This document shows, piece after piece, positions 51,203-60,347 of a stretch of DNA of 64,000 nt. The notes beneath the pieces were generated by a model. That model searched no databases and was not told the DNA's origin. It worked only from the letters and a program-made list of their open reading frames with translations. A program made the position numbers and the translations under genes. The DNA lies in NCBI RefSeq assembly GCF_026241515.1, contig NZ_JAPHPW010000015.1, forward strand, positions 1-64,000, in the 5' to 3' direction. The stretch's first letter is position 1; the number at the start of each line of letters is the position of its first letter. Source of the DNA: Vibrio sp. 14G-20 (lineage in GTDB: Bacteria > Pseudomonadota > Gammaproteobacteria > Enterobacterales > Vibrionaceae).

Positions 51203-53833
51203 ATGAACGAGAAATACGCCGCTCTCAAGAGTAACGTAAGCATGCTGGGACGCTTGCTAGGTAACACAATCCAAGATGCACATGGTGACGTTATCTTAGA
51301 GAAAGTGGAGACTATCCGTAAACTTTCCAAATCCGCCCGCGCAGGCAACAAAGCTGACCGTGACAGCCTAGTTGAAGAAATCAAAAACCTGCCGAACGAA
51401 CAACTCACTCCTGTTGCTCGTGCATTTAACCAATTTCTCAACCTCACCAATATGGCAGAGCAGTACCACACCATCTCTCGCCACTGTGAGGAGCATGTTT
51501 GCGAACCAGACGTGCTGCAATCTCTATTTTCCAAATTAAACCAGAATGACATCAGCAAGCTAGACGCGGCTCAAGCCGTTCGCGACCTGAACATTGAACT
51601 CGTTCTGACTGCACACCCAACAGAAATCACTCGTCGTACCATGATCAACAAGCTGGTTAAGATCAACGAGTGTCTGTCTAAATTAGAATTAAGCGACCTA
51701 TCACACAAAGAGCGTGTGAAAACCGAACGTCGCCTGGAGCAACTTATCGCTCAAGGTTGGCACTCAGATGTGATTCGTCAGCAACGCCCTACGCCACTTG
51801 ATGAAGCTAAATGGGGCTTTGCAGTTGTTGAGAACTCGCTTTGGGAGGCTGTGCCAGATTTCCTACGTGAAATGGACGACCGACTAAAAGGCTACCTTGG
51901 TGAAGGCCTGCCAATTGATGCGCGCCCGGTACACTTCTCATCTTGGATGGGCGGTGACCGCGATGGTAACCCATTCGTAACGCATACCATCACCAAAGAA
52001 GTGCTGCGCCTATCTCGCTGGAAAGCCGCTGACCTGTACCTAGGTGACGTAAACGAGCTGATTACCGAACTGTCGATGACTAAGTGTAATGATGCCGTTC
52101 GTGAGCTAGCGGGTGACGAGCACGAAGCTTACCGTGCAATCCTAAAGAGCCTACGTACTCTGCTGAACAACACGCTAGAAGTGCTTGATGCGAAACTGCA
52201 CGACGCTGAAGTACCGAAGAAAGAAACACTACAGAACATCGACCAACTTTGGACTCCGCTTTACGCGTGTTACCAATCGCTGCACGAATGTGGCATGGGC
52301 GTAATCGCAGACGGTTCTCTACTTGATACCCTGCGTCGCCTCAAAGCATTCGGTGTGCACTTGGTTCGTCTCGATGTTCGTCAAGAAAGTACACGTCACT
52401 CAGATGTGCTGTCTGAACTGACTCGCTACCTAGGCATTGGTGATTACGACCAGTGGAGCGAGCAAGACAAGGTCGCTTTCTTAACCAATGAATTAAGCTC
52501 AAAACGCCCGCTACTACCACGCGACTGGGAGCCATCTGAACAGGTCAAAGAGGTTTTAGACACCTGTAAAGTAGTTGCTGCTCAACCTCGTGAAGCCTTC
52601 GGTGCTTACGTGATTTCTATGGCTCGTACTGCATCAGATGTACTGGCTGTTCACTTGCTGCTACAAGAATGTGGTTGCCCGTACCGCATGGACGTATGTC
52701 CTCTGTTCGAAACGCTAGACGACTTGAACAACTCAGAAGCGGTAATGAAACAGCTAATGAGCATCGACTTGTACCGTGGCTTTATCCAGAACCACCAAAT
52801 GGTGATGATTGGATATTCTGACTCAGCGAAAGATGCTGGCGTAATGTCTGCAGGTTGGGCTCAATACGACGCGATGGACAAGCTGGTTAAGGTTTGTGAA
52901 GAAGAAGGCATTGAGCTGACTCTATTCCACGGCCGTGGCGGTACGGTTGGTCGTGGTGGTGCACCAGCGCACGCAGCCCTACTTTCTCAGCCACCTAAGA
53001 GCTTGAAAGGCGGCTTACGTGTAACAGAACAAGGCGAGATGATCCGCTTTAAGCTTGGCTTACCAGATGTTGCTGTAAACAGCTTCAACCTTTACGCAAG
53101 TGCGATTCTAGAAGCGAACCTTCTGCCGCCACCTGAGCCAAAACAAGAGTGGCGCGACCTAATGGAAGTGCTGTCTCAAGTGTCTTGTGAGGCCTACCGT
53201 AACGTGGTTCGTGGTGAAGAGAAGTTTGTTCCTTACTTCCGTCAAGCGACACCTGAACTGGAGCTAGGCAAACTACCTCTTGGTTCTCGCCCTGCAAAAC
53301 GTAACCCGAACGGCGGCGTAGAAAGCCTACGTGCGATTCCATGGATCTTCTCTTGGAGCCAAAACCGTTTAGTTCTTCCTGCATGGTTAGGTGCTGGTGA
53401 AGCCATTCAATACTCAGTAGACCAAGGCCATCAAGCGCTACTTGAAGAAATGTGTCGTGAATGGCCATTCTTCTCAACTCGCCTGGGTATGTTGGAAATG
53501 GTGTACTCAAAGTGCAACATGGAAATCGCCAAGTACTACGACCAACGTCTTGTTGATGAAGAGCTATTACCTCTGGGTGAGTTACTGCGTGAACAGCTAC
53601 AAAAAGACATCAAAGCAGTACTGAATGTAGAAAATAACGAGAACTTGATGCAGAGCGACCCTTGGGGGCTTGAGTCAATTCGCCTACGTAACATCTACGT
53701 TGAGCCACTAAACATGCTTCAAGCAGAGCTGCTTTACCGTACTCGTAAGTGTGAAACACCACCAGCAGAGCTAGAAGAAGCGCTAATGGTGACGATTGCA
53801 GGCATTGCAGCAGGTATGCGAAACACTGGTTAA
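51203..53833 (+). CDS. ppc: Phosphoenolpyruvate carboxylase
   Basis: Anaplerotic enzyme making oxaloacetate from PEP and bicarbonate, 876 residues. VLTAHPTEITRR has the catalytic His; SSWMGGDRDGNP, MIGYSDSAKDAG and FHGRGGTVGRGG are conserved loops; the C terminus MRNTG is invariant. I chose the ATG at 51203 because MNEKYAALKSNVSMLG matches E. coli and AGGA lies upstream; an ATG two codons earlier and a longer frame are less likely. Supplies oxaloacetate, hence aspartate, for the nearby arg and met pathways. Confidence 0.98.
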   Translation: MNEKYAALKSNVSMLGRLLGNTIQDAHGDVILEKVETIRKLSKSARAGNKADRDSLVEEIKNLPNEQLTPVARAFNQFLNLTNMAEQYHTISRHCEEHVCEPDVLQSLFSKLNQNDISKLDAAQAVRDLNIELVLTAHPTEITRRTMINKLVKINECLSKLELSDLSHKERVKTERRLEQLIAQGWHSDVIRQQRPTPLDEAKWGFAVVENSLWEAVPDFLREMDDRLKGYLGEGLPIDARPVHFSSWMGGDRDGNPFVTHTITKEVLRLSRWKAADLYLGDVNELITELSMTKCNDAVRELAGDEHEAYRAILKSLRTLLNNTLEVLDAKLHDAEVPKKETLQNIDQLWTPLYACYQSLHECGMGVIADGSLLDTLRRLKAFGVHLVRLDVRQESTRHSDVLSELTRYLGIGDYDQWSEQDKVAFLTNELSSKRPLLPRDWEPSEQVKEVLDTCKVVAAQPREAFGAYVISMARTASDVLAVHLLLQECGCPYRMDVCPLFETLDDLNNSEAVMKQLMSIDLYRGFIQNHQMVMIGYSDSAKDAGVMSAGWAQYDAMDKLVKVCEEEGIELTLFHGRGGTVGRGGAPAHAALLSQPPKSLKGGLRVTEQGEMIRFKLGLPDVAVNSFNLYASAILEANLLPPPEPKQEWRDLMEVLSQVSCEAYRNVVRGEEKFVPYFRQATPELELGKLPLGSRPAKRNPNGGVESLRAIPWIFSWSQNRLVLPAWLGAGEAIQYSVDQGHQALLEEMCREWPFFSTRLGMLEMVYSKCNMEIAKYYDQRLVDEELLPLGELLREQLQKDIKAVLNVENNENLMQSDPWGLESIRLRNIYVEPLNMLQAELLYRTRKCETPPAELEEALMVTIAGIAAGMRNTG

Positions 53834-53869
53834 TTAGTGATTCCTACTACAAAAAGAACAAAAGGTCGC

Positions 53870-53896
53870 CACGTGCGACCTTTTTATTTTGCATAA
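53870..53896 (+). terminator. ppc terminator
   Basis: AAAAGGTCGC and GCGACCTTTT with a CACGT loop, then a T run, 37 bases past the stop. Confidence 0.92.
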
Positions 53897-54022
53897 TAAC
53901 CACTAGTGAGTATTTTGTCAGTTTTTTGGGTTATTTTGTCCATGTATTCTACTTTATGCTTATTATTTAGATATACTACTGCTCCGCTGCGGAAACACTC
54001 CAAAAAAATAATCTGCAGCAAT

Positions 54023-54042
54023 TTGACCAATAAACTGGTCAA
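54023..54042. promoter_or_regulatory. Palindromic operator candidate upstream of aphA
   Basis: TTGACCA-N6-TGGTCAA, perfect 7-bp arms. Length and TTGA/TCAA ends recall sites of LuxR/HapR-type regulators, known repressors of aphA; AphA itself is another possible ligand. Not a full match to a consensus I know. Confidence 0.5.
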
Positions 54043-54043
54043 C

Positions 54044-54051
54044 CTAGGTGA
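54044..54051 (+). promoter_or_regulatory. Possible Qrr sRNA pairing site in the aphA leader
   Basis: CTAGGTGA is a perfect complement of UCACCUAG in the conserved core of Vibrio Qrr RNAs as I recall it; AGGTGAC at 54066-54072 is a second 7-base match. Qrr RNAs activate aphA translation in other vibrios. Requires that this stretch be transcribed. Confidence 0.45.
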
Positions 54052-54182
54052 TAAACGGCTTTGTAAGGTGACATAACCAACCGATGAGTTGGTGCTACTT
54101 AGACATAACCAATATAACGTGCCATTAGAAGCACACTTGTTGTTTAAGTATTTGTTTACTGTTTACCATTTGGATTTCAGAC

Positions 54183-54722
54183 ATGTCATTACCACACGTA
54201 ATTCTAACCGTTTTAAGTACACGCGATGCTACTGGTTACGATATCACAAAAGAATTCTCCGCAAGCATTGGTTACTTCTGGAAAGCTAGCCATCAACAAG
54301 TTTACCGCGAGCTAAATAAAATGGCTCAGAACGACCAGGTAACTTGCGTGCTTGAGCCTCAAGAAGGCAAACCTGATCGTAAAGTTTACTCTATCACTGA
54401 TGCTGGCCGTGGCGCGCTAGGTGAATGGTTTGAACAACCGACTGCACACCCAACCGTTCGTGACGAGTTCTCAGCTAAACTAATGGCTTGTGCTGTACAG
54501 CCTTCTGACGCTTACCGTGTACAACTTGCAGAGCTAGTAGAAGAGTCTCGCAAACTGGTTTCTCACTACCGTGAAATCGAAGCGGCTTACTACGCAACGC
54601 CATCAACACTAGACAAGCAAGCACGCCTTGAGCGTCTTACTCTTCGTCGTAACCTACTTATCCGTGAAGCATGGATTGTATGGGCTGAAGAAGTACTGCT
54701 TGAACTTGGTGCTCTTGCTTAA
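54183..54722 (+). CDS. aphA: Quorum-sensing master regulator AphA (PadR family)
   Basis: PadR-type winged-helix regulator of 179 residues, the low-cell-density master regulator of vibrios and virulence activator in V. cholerae. MSLPHVILTVLSTRDATGYDITKEF and YFWKASHQQVYREL (parts) are the DNA-binding half, followed by the C-terminal antiparallel dimerising helices. Same length as V. cholerae AphA. No strong Shine-Dalgarno before the ATG, in keeping with sRNA-controlled translation. Confidence 0.97.
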   Translation: MSLPHVILTVLSTRDATGYDITKEFSASIGYFWKASHQQVYRELNKMAQNDQVTCVLEPQEGKPDRKVYSITDAGRGALGEWFEQPTAHPTVRDEFSAKLMACAVQPSDAYRVQLAELVEESRKLVSHYREIEAAYYATPSTLDKQARLERLTLRRNLLIREAWIVWAEEVLLELGALA

Positions 54723-54739
54723 GTTAAGCTAGAAAAGCA

Positions 54740-54774
54740 AAAGGCTTGAACTCTTAGAGTCCAAGCCTTTTTTG
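54740..54774. terminator. aphA terminator, probably shared with metF
   Basis: AAAGGCTTG and CAAGCCTTT with an inner ACTC/GAGT pair, then TTTTTTG on the plus strand; the minus strand also runs into TTTTGC. Confidence 0.9.
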
Positions 54775-54845
54775 TATCTATAGGATTTGAAATTTACAGC
54801 CAAAGGCTTTTCACAAGCGCTTAGGCTTTACTTCTTAGACTTTGC

Positions 54846-55745
54846 TTAAAGCGCAGCGACTTGTGGACGAACACCTAGCGTATGACAAAGTGCATAAGTC
54901 ATTTCTGCACGGTTTAGCGTGTAGAAGTGGAAATCTTTCACACCTTCACGGCTCAGCGTACGAACCATATCAATGGCTTGGCTAGCACCTACTAACTGAC
55001 GAGTTGTTGGATCATCATCCAAACCTTCAAACTGCTTCGCCATCCAGCCTGGTACTTTTACGTTGTTCATTGCTGCAAAGCGAGACGCTTGCTTGAAGTT
55101 AGAAACTGGCAAGATACCCGGTACAATCTCAACATCAACGCCAGCCGCTACACAACGGTCACGGAAACGTAGGTAGCTTTCAACATCGAAGAAGAATTGC
55201 GTAATAGCACGGTTTGCGCCCGCATCCACTTTGCGTTTTAGGTTGATAAGGTCAGATTGAGCGCTCTTCGCTTCAGGGTGAACCTCAGGGAATGCAGCAA
55301 CCGAGATATCAAAATCATGGCGCGATTTAAGCAGTTCAACTAGGTCAGAGGCATACATCTCTGGAGCTCCACCGCCAGCAGGAATATCACCACGCAGCGC
55401 CACAATACTTTCAATACCATTAGCCCAGTAATCGTCGGCGATTTGAATCAGCTCCTCGCGGCTAGCATCAATACACGTTAGGTGTGGCGCTGCTACTAGA
55501 CCTGTTTGGTTTTTGATTTCTTTAATGATTGAGTGGGTACGATCACGTTCACCCGAGTTTGCACCGTAGGTTACTGATACAAATTTTGGCTGAAGTGTTT
55601 TAAGACGGTGAACAGAATTCCACAGGGTCTCTTCCATCTTCTCACTGCTTGGTGGAAAAAACTCAAATGACACATTGATGTTGTCAGAAAGCTCAGCGAT
55701 ATTCTGATTTAAAGCGTCGATATGACTAGCGTGTGTGTATCCCAT
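54846..55745 (-). CDS. metF: 5,10-methylenetetrahydrofolate reductase
   Basis: FAD-dependent TIM-barrel enzyme of 299 residues making 5-methyltetrahydrofolate for methionine synthesis. NVSFEFFPPSSEKMEETLW, SVTYGANSGERDRT and ITQFFFDVE are family motifs. GGGAGAG lies before ATG and tandem Met boxes upstream. Confidence 0.98.
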   Translation of the reverse strand: MGYTHASHIDALNQNIAELSDNINVSFEFFPPSSEKMEETLWNSVHRLKTLQPKFVSVTYGANSGERDRTHSIIKEIKNQTGLVAAPHLTCIDASREELIQIADDYWANGIESIVALRGDIPAGGGAPEMYASDLVELLKSRHDFDISVAAFPEVHPEAKSAQSDLINLKRKVDAGANRAITQFFFDVESYLRFRDRCVAAGVDVEIVPGILPVSNFKQASRFAAMNNVKVPGWMAKQFEGLDDDPTTRQLVGASQAIDMVRTLSREGVKDFHFYTLNRAEMTYALCHTLGVRPQVAAL

Positions 55746-55794
55746 CTTACTCTCCCTGTGGCAAAAGCGACCACTAAAATCTCAAATCCTTAAA

Positions 55795-55818
55795 CGACGT
55801 TTAGACGTCTATATGTCT
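55795..55818. promoter_or_regulatory. MetJ operator upstream of metF
   Basis: Three tandem 8-base Met boxes: CGACGTTT, AGACGTCT (perfect) and ATATGTCT. The outer two keep 6 of 8 positions. Confidence 0.88.
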
Positions 55819-55930
55819 GTAGAATGTATTGAATACGATTTAATGTCAACAGATCCATTATGAATTTTTCTCAAGTAGATCGTGAGTAAAACTCAAGTAG
55901 TTAGATGGCTCGCAAAGCAGAAATAATGTA

Positions 55931-55967
55931 GAAAAAAGGCTGAAAAACACATCGTGCTTTCAGCCTT
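55931..55967 (-). terminator. metBL terminator
   Basis: AAGGCTGAAA and TTTCAGCCTT, 10-bp stem, 12-base loop, then TTTTTTC on the minus strand. Confidence 0.9.
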
Positions 55968-56021
55968 ATTTATCTTAGTGAATAGTATGCTATTTACGTA
56001 CTAAAACAATTGATCTGAGTA

Positions 56022-58433
56022 TCAGAACAGACTAGACATTCTGTTTAGGTCCGACTGAATTGCACCTGCCGTTACTTCACGACCGGCACCCGGGCCACGA
56101 ATAACCAATGGATTATCTTTGTACCATTTGCTCTCAATCGCAAAGATATTATCGCAAGGCAGCAAGTTCGCTAGGGCGTGTTCTTTAGATAGGGCTTCAA
56201 CGCCTACGGTTGCCTTACCATTCTTCTCTAAACGCGCTACGTAACGCAGAACCTTTTGTTGAGAGTGCGCTTTCTCTAAACGCTCAGCCAGCTCTTCGCT
56301 TAGAACAGAAGCTTTGTCGAAGAAGTCATCCACTGATAGATCTTGTAGCTCTTCAGGTACCAGTGATTCCACTTTTACGTTTTCAGGCTCGATGTCTAAG
56401 CCCGATTCACGAGCCAGAATCACCAGCTTACGCATTACGTCTGAACCATCGAGGTCAGCACGTGGGTCTGGTTCAGTCAGGCCTTGTTGCCATGCTAGAT
56501 CAACCAACTCGCTGAACGGCACCGTGCCATCGAACTGTTGGAACAACCAAGATAATGTGCCCGAAAAAATACCAGACAACGCAATGATGTCATCGCCACT
56601 TTCACGCAAGTCACGTACCGTGTGGTTAATCGGCAGACCTGCACCCACTGTCGCGTTGTACAACCAATGACGGCTGATCTTCGCGAAGGCATCTTGTACC
56701 TGATGGTAGTACTCGCTTGATGCAGAACCGGCCACCTTGTTCGCCGAGATAAGGTGAATACCTTGTTGTGCGATTTGCAGGTATTTTGCTGCAAGCACTG
56801 GGCTCGCAGTCACATCCAGAACCACTGCTTCGTCATAACCTTGAATAGAACCCAAACGCTCTAACCAGTCGTTTCCGTTGTTAGCAATCGCTTCGTCGTC
56901 AAAGCGCTTACCTACCGAAGTCGCATCAATGCCTTGGTCATCGAACCAATAAGTTTGGCTATCAACCACCGCAACCAATTCAAAGTTCATTCCACGACGC
57001 TTTTCAAGCTCCGCCTTTTGCTCAGCAAACAGGCTTAACCAGCTTGAGCCAATGTTGCCCTTACCACATAAAGCAATCGCAACACGCTTCTGCGCTTGGA
57101 ATAGTTGGGAGTGAATACCTTTCACTAGGCTTGAGGTTTCACTCTTACGAATCACTGCCACTAAGCTCAAGCCAGAGTTGGCTTCTGAGATGAACTCAAC
57201 TGGCGAGCTCTTAAGCTGCTGGTAGAAACCGTAACAATGGTTCGGGTTCTTAGTTACGCCAGCACCCACGGCAGCAATCAAAGAGAAACCCTCTTTAAGC
57301 TTAATTTCAGCTTCAATCGCATGATCTTGTAGATATTCTAAAGCGCCACCAGCGATCTCTTCTGTGTAAGCAAGACGCAAACAGTGCTGATCCGGTTCAA
57401 GCTCATAAGCCAGAGGCTCAAGTTGAGCGCGCTTAAGCCCTTCAAGCACTTCGCTCTCTAGACGGTCGAAATCATGTCCGTGACCAAATGTAAGCTGCAC
57501 GATAAGCACTTCATCTAAAGAAGTAATGATTTTTGCGCCGCGACCCGATGCCAGTACACGTTCTATCTGTGTAGAGCCCGCCTCTGGCTGATAGCTACAG
57601 CGTAAGCTTAAGTCCATAGCACTTTGAGCCACAGGCTGTAGCGTTCGGCTATGAAGCACTGGAGCCGCTAGACGAGCAAGTTCACTCGCTTCATCAAGGC
57701 GAAGCAGAGGCAATAGACACGCATCCGAAACCAAACGAGGGTCAGCGCTGTATACACCAGCTACATCACTCCAAATCGTCACGCGTTCAACCTCAGCCAA
57801 AGCACCAATCACAGTTGCAGAGTAATCCGAACCGTTACGGCCAAGTAGTACCGTTTCACCCTCAGTGTTTTGAGCCATAAAGCCAGTAATCACGACACGG
57901 CAATGTGCATGCTGCGCCAAGGCTTCTTTAATCAGAGGGTAAGAACGTGCGCGGTCAACTTCAGGTTGAGCACCCACTTCTGCACGCAAAAAGGCACGAG
58001 CATCTTGAGCTACCGCTTGTAAATCATGTTGGCACAACAAAGCGGCTAGCAGGCGTGAAGACCAAACCTCACCATGTCCTAGCACTTGTGCTTTTTGCGC
58101 TTCGCTTAGAGGAGCTGTTAGCTCACCCAAAGCGGTAAATTCTTGTTGAATGGTAGCCGTTAGCTGAGCTGCAGACTCACCTTCAAGCAGCGCTTCAATC
58201 AGCTCAAGTTGGAACTGACGCAGTGCCTGCAGACATTCGTGAGCGATACGACCATCTTTGTCGAGCGCTTCAACAAACTCAATCAAGCGGTTAGTGGTTT
58301 TACCCGCTGCCGATACCACGACCAAGTCAGTGGCTGACGAGTATTCTCTAAGAATGTTGACCACGCGCTGGTAACACTCAGGATTCGCTAAGCTGCTACC
58401 ACCAAATTTATGTAGCTGGCGAAAGGTTGCCAT
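56022..58433 (-). CDS. metL: Bifunctional aspartokinase II/homoserine dehydrogenase II
   Basis: Two-domain enzyme of 803 residues. Aspartokinase about 1-290 (KFGGSSLANPECYQ, LLGRNGSDYSATV), a regulatory linker, then homoserine dehydrogenase from about 455 (VAIALCGKGNIGSSWL cofactor loop, SANKVAG, DGSDVMRKL). The metB neighbour and met context mark it as MetL and not ThrA. ATG comes 2 bases after the metB stop with GGGAGGG overlapping the end of metB, so coupled translation. Confidence 0.96.
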   Translation of the reverse strand: MATFRQLHKFGGSSLANPECYQRVVNILREYSSATDLVVVSAAGKTTNRLIEFVEALDKDGRIAHECLQALRQFQLELIEALLEGESAAQLTATIQQEFTALGELTAPLSEAQKAQVLGHGEVWSSRLLAALLCQHDLQAVAQDARAFLRAEVGAQPEVDRARSYPLIKEALAQHAHCRVVITGFMAQNTEGETVLLGRNGSDYSATVIGALAEVERVTIWSDVAGVYSADPRLVSDACLLPLLRLDEASELARLAAPVLHSRTLQPVAQSAMDLSLRCSYQPEAGSTQIERVLASGRGAKIITSLDEVLIVQLTFGHGHDFDRLESEVLEGLKRAQLEPLAYELEPDQHCLRLAYTEEIAGGALEYLQDHAIEAEIKLKEGFSLIAAVGAGVTKNPNHCYGFYQQLKSSPVEFISEANSGLSLVAVIRKSETSSLVKGIHSQLFQAQKRVAIALCGKGNIGSSWLSLFAEQKAELEKRRGMNFELVAVVDSQTYWFDDQGIDATSVGKRFDDEAIANNGNDWLERLGSIQGYDEAVVLDVTASPVLAAKYLQIAQQGIHLISANKVAGSASSEYYHQVQDAFAKISRHWLYNATVGAGLPINHTVRDLRESGDDIIALSGIFSGTLSWLFQQFDGTVPFSELVDLAWQQGLTEPDPRADLDGSDVMRKLVILARESGLDIEPENVKVESLVPEELQDLSVDDFFDKASVLSEELAERLEKAHSQQKVLRYVARLEKNGKATVGVEALSKEHALANLLPCDNIFAIESKWYKDNPLVIRGPGAGREVTAGAIQSDLNRMSSLF

Positions 58434-58435
58434 TA

Positions 58436-59617
58436 TTAACCCTCCCCTTCAGCGATAAAGCCTTGTGTCTTTTCAAACGCTTGCTTGAGGTCATCAATCA
58501 AGTCTTCAGCATCTTCAAGGCCAACAGAAAGACGCAATAACTGTTGAGAAACGCCCGCTTCTGCCAGCGCTTCTTCGCCCATCGCACGGTGAGTCATCGA
58601 CGCAGGGTGACAAATCAAGCTTTCAACACCACCCAGAGATTCCGCCAAAGAGAATAGCTCTAACTTATCAACAAAGTATTTAAGCGCTTCGAATGAACCT
58701 GCAAACTCAAAGCTCAGCATTGAGCCAAAGCCAGACTGCTGTTTCTTCGCGATATCATGACCCGGGTGTTCAGGAAGACTTGGGTGGTAAATAGTGCCGA
58801 CGAGATCTTGTTGCTGCAGAGACGCCAGAATTTCACGTGAGCTTTCTTCGTGAACTCGCATACGCGCACCTAGCGTACGAATACCACGTAGAGTCATGTA
58901 GCTATCAAATGGTGTGCCGGTCGCACCAATACAGTTGCCCCACCACGCTAGCTCTTCAGCGTGCTCTTCCGTTTTCGTGACTACAACGCCACCAATAACG
59001 TCCGAGTGTCCGTTGATGTACTTAGTGGTTGAGTGAATAACAAAATCCGCACCCAGCTCTAAAGGCTTTTGGAATACAGGAGTCAAAAACGTGTTGTCGA
59101 CAGCAACCAGAGCACCAACCTCTTTTGCTTTACGACAAGTTTCTGCAATATCAACCACACGAACCAAAGGATTCGATGGTGTTTCAATTAAGATCAACTT
59201 TGGCTTAAGCGCGATCGCTGTATCCAGTGCCGCTTGATCCGATTGATCAACGAACAGAACTTTAAAGTCACCTTTCAGTGAGCGAGTGTTAAACAGACGG
59301 TAAGTACCGCCGTAGCAGTCGTGTGGTGCGATAATAAGATCATCGCCACCTAAGAAAGCAGAAACCCATAAGTTAAGCGCCGAGGTACCACAGTTAGTGA
59401 CCACCGCACCTTTGCCCGATTCAAGCTCAAACAGTGCCGTTTCTAATAAACCTCGGTTTGGGTTACCAGAACGGGTGTAATCATACTTTGGCACTTCACC
59501 AAAAGCGGGAAACCCATAGTTAGTCGAAAGATAAATGGGTGGGACAACGGCATGGTGTTGCGTGTCTGACTCGATACCAGTACGTACTGCGATTGTTGCT
59601 GGCTTCCGGCTGCTCAT
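58436..59617 (-). CDS. metB: Cystathionine gamma-synthase
   Basis: PLP enzyme of 393 residues that joins O-succinylhomoserine and cysteine. IHSTTKYINGHSDVIGG holds the PLP Lys; YTRSGNPNRGLLE and SLGGVESLI are family segments. Start at 59617 agrees with E. coli MTRKQATIAVRSG and AAGGA upstream. Divergent from metJ, Met boxes between. Confidence 0.96.
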   Translation of the reverse strand: MSSRKPATIAVRTGIESDTQHHAVVPPIYLSTNYGFPAFGEVPKYDYTRSGNPNRGLLETALFELESGKGAVVTNCGTSALNLWVSAFLGGDDLIIAPHDCYGGTYRLFNTRSLKGDFKVLFVDQSDQAALDTAIALKPKLILIETPSNPLVRVVDIAETCRKAKEVGALVAVDNTFLTPVFQKPLELGADFVIHSTTKYINGHSDVIGGVVVTKTEEHAEELAWWGNCIGATGTPFDSYMTLRGIRTLGARMRVHEESSREILASLQQQDLVGTIYHPSLPEHPGHDIAKKQQSGFGSMLSFEFAGSFEALKYFVDKLELFSLAESLGGVESLICHPASMTHRAMGEEALAEAGVSQQLLRLSVGLEDAEDLIDDLKQAFEKTQGFIAEGEG

Positions 59618-59718
59618 AGGTGCTTCCTTACAAGTTTGGCGTCTGGGTATCACAGCCACTTGTGGGGTTTTTGCGGCTGTGTTAGATATATGTTATTCAC
59701 TTTACTTTCATAAACGTG

Positions 59719-59750
59719 AGACGTCAACACTTCTAGACGTCTATATGTCT
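59719..59750. promoter_or_regulatory. MetJ operator between metB and metJ
   Basis: Four tandem octamers: AGACGTCA, ACACTTCT, AGACGTCT (perfect), ATATGTCT. Controls the divergent metBL and metJ. Confidence 0.92.
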
Positions 59751-59825
59751 TTGCTTATGGCAGTAAATCCCGCTAAAATCACCACTATTAATTTACTCTA
59801 ACAACTAAAGTGATGAAGGTACGCA

Positions 59826-60146
59826 ATGGCCGACTGGAATGGTGAATACATAAGCCCATATGCTGAGCATGGAAAGAAAAGCGAACAAGTAAAGAAAATT
59901 ACAGTTTCTATCCCTCTAAAAGTGTTAAAGGTTCTTACTGACGAGCGCACTCGCCGCCAGATTAATAACCTACGCCATGCAACAAACAGTGAGCTACTGT
60001 GCGAAGCCTTTCTACATGCGTACACGGGCCAACCACTACCAACGGATGAAGACCTTCGTAAAGATCGTCCTGACGATATCCCTGCTGAAGTGAAAAAACT
60101 GATGACAGAAATGGGTATCGAGTTCGAAGCGTTTGACGAAGAATAA
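59826..60146 (+). CDS. metJ: Methionine repressor MetJ
   Basis: Ribbon-helix-helix repressor of 106 residues using S-adenosylmethionine as corepressor. The beta strand KKITVSIP binds DNA; NNLRHATNSELLCEAFLHA follows. E. coli MetJ is 105 long and nearly collinear. Confidence 0.98.
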   Translation: MADWNGEYISPYAEHGKKSEQVKKITVSIPLKVLKVLTDERTRRQINNLRHATNSELLCEAFLHAYTGQPLPTDEDLRKDRPDDIPAEVKKLMTEMGIEFEAFDEE

Positions 60147-60246
60147 AAACAACTCAGTCACTGCCTTCATTATTGATTCGCTATAGCTGACCCTATTTAT
60201 CACATCACGCATTGCGTTTTTATGACTGCGCTGTGAATGATAGACA

Positions 60247-60280
60247 TAAAAAAACCGACTCCAGATGAGTCGGTTTTTTA
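60247..60280. terminator. Bidirectional terminator between metJ and malic enzyme
   Basis: AAAAAACCGACTC and GAGTCGGTTTTTT, 13-bp stem with loop CAGAT; A and T runs allow function in both directions. Confidence 0.92.
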
Positions 60281-60347
60281 TTATTCTTTTTCGTCTCGAT
60301 AACGAAACGACGATACCAGACGACTATGTCATCCAGTATCTATGTCT

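Larger units (their letters stand above)
53897..54182. other. aphA upstream region
   Basis: 286 bases without a gene. It holds a 20-base palindrome (54023-54042), a stretch complementary to Qrr small RNAs (54044-54051), a short hairpin ACCAAC/GTTGGT (54076-54093) and presumably the aphA promoter(s). Confidence 0.6.

Noticed and set aside
54846..59617. metF as part of the metBL operon
   Set aside because: A strong terminator at 55931-55967 and a separate Met-box operator in front of metF show it is its own unit.
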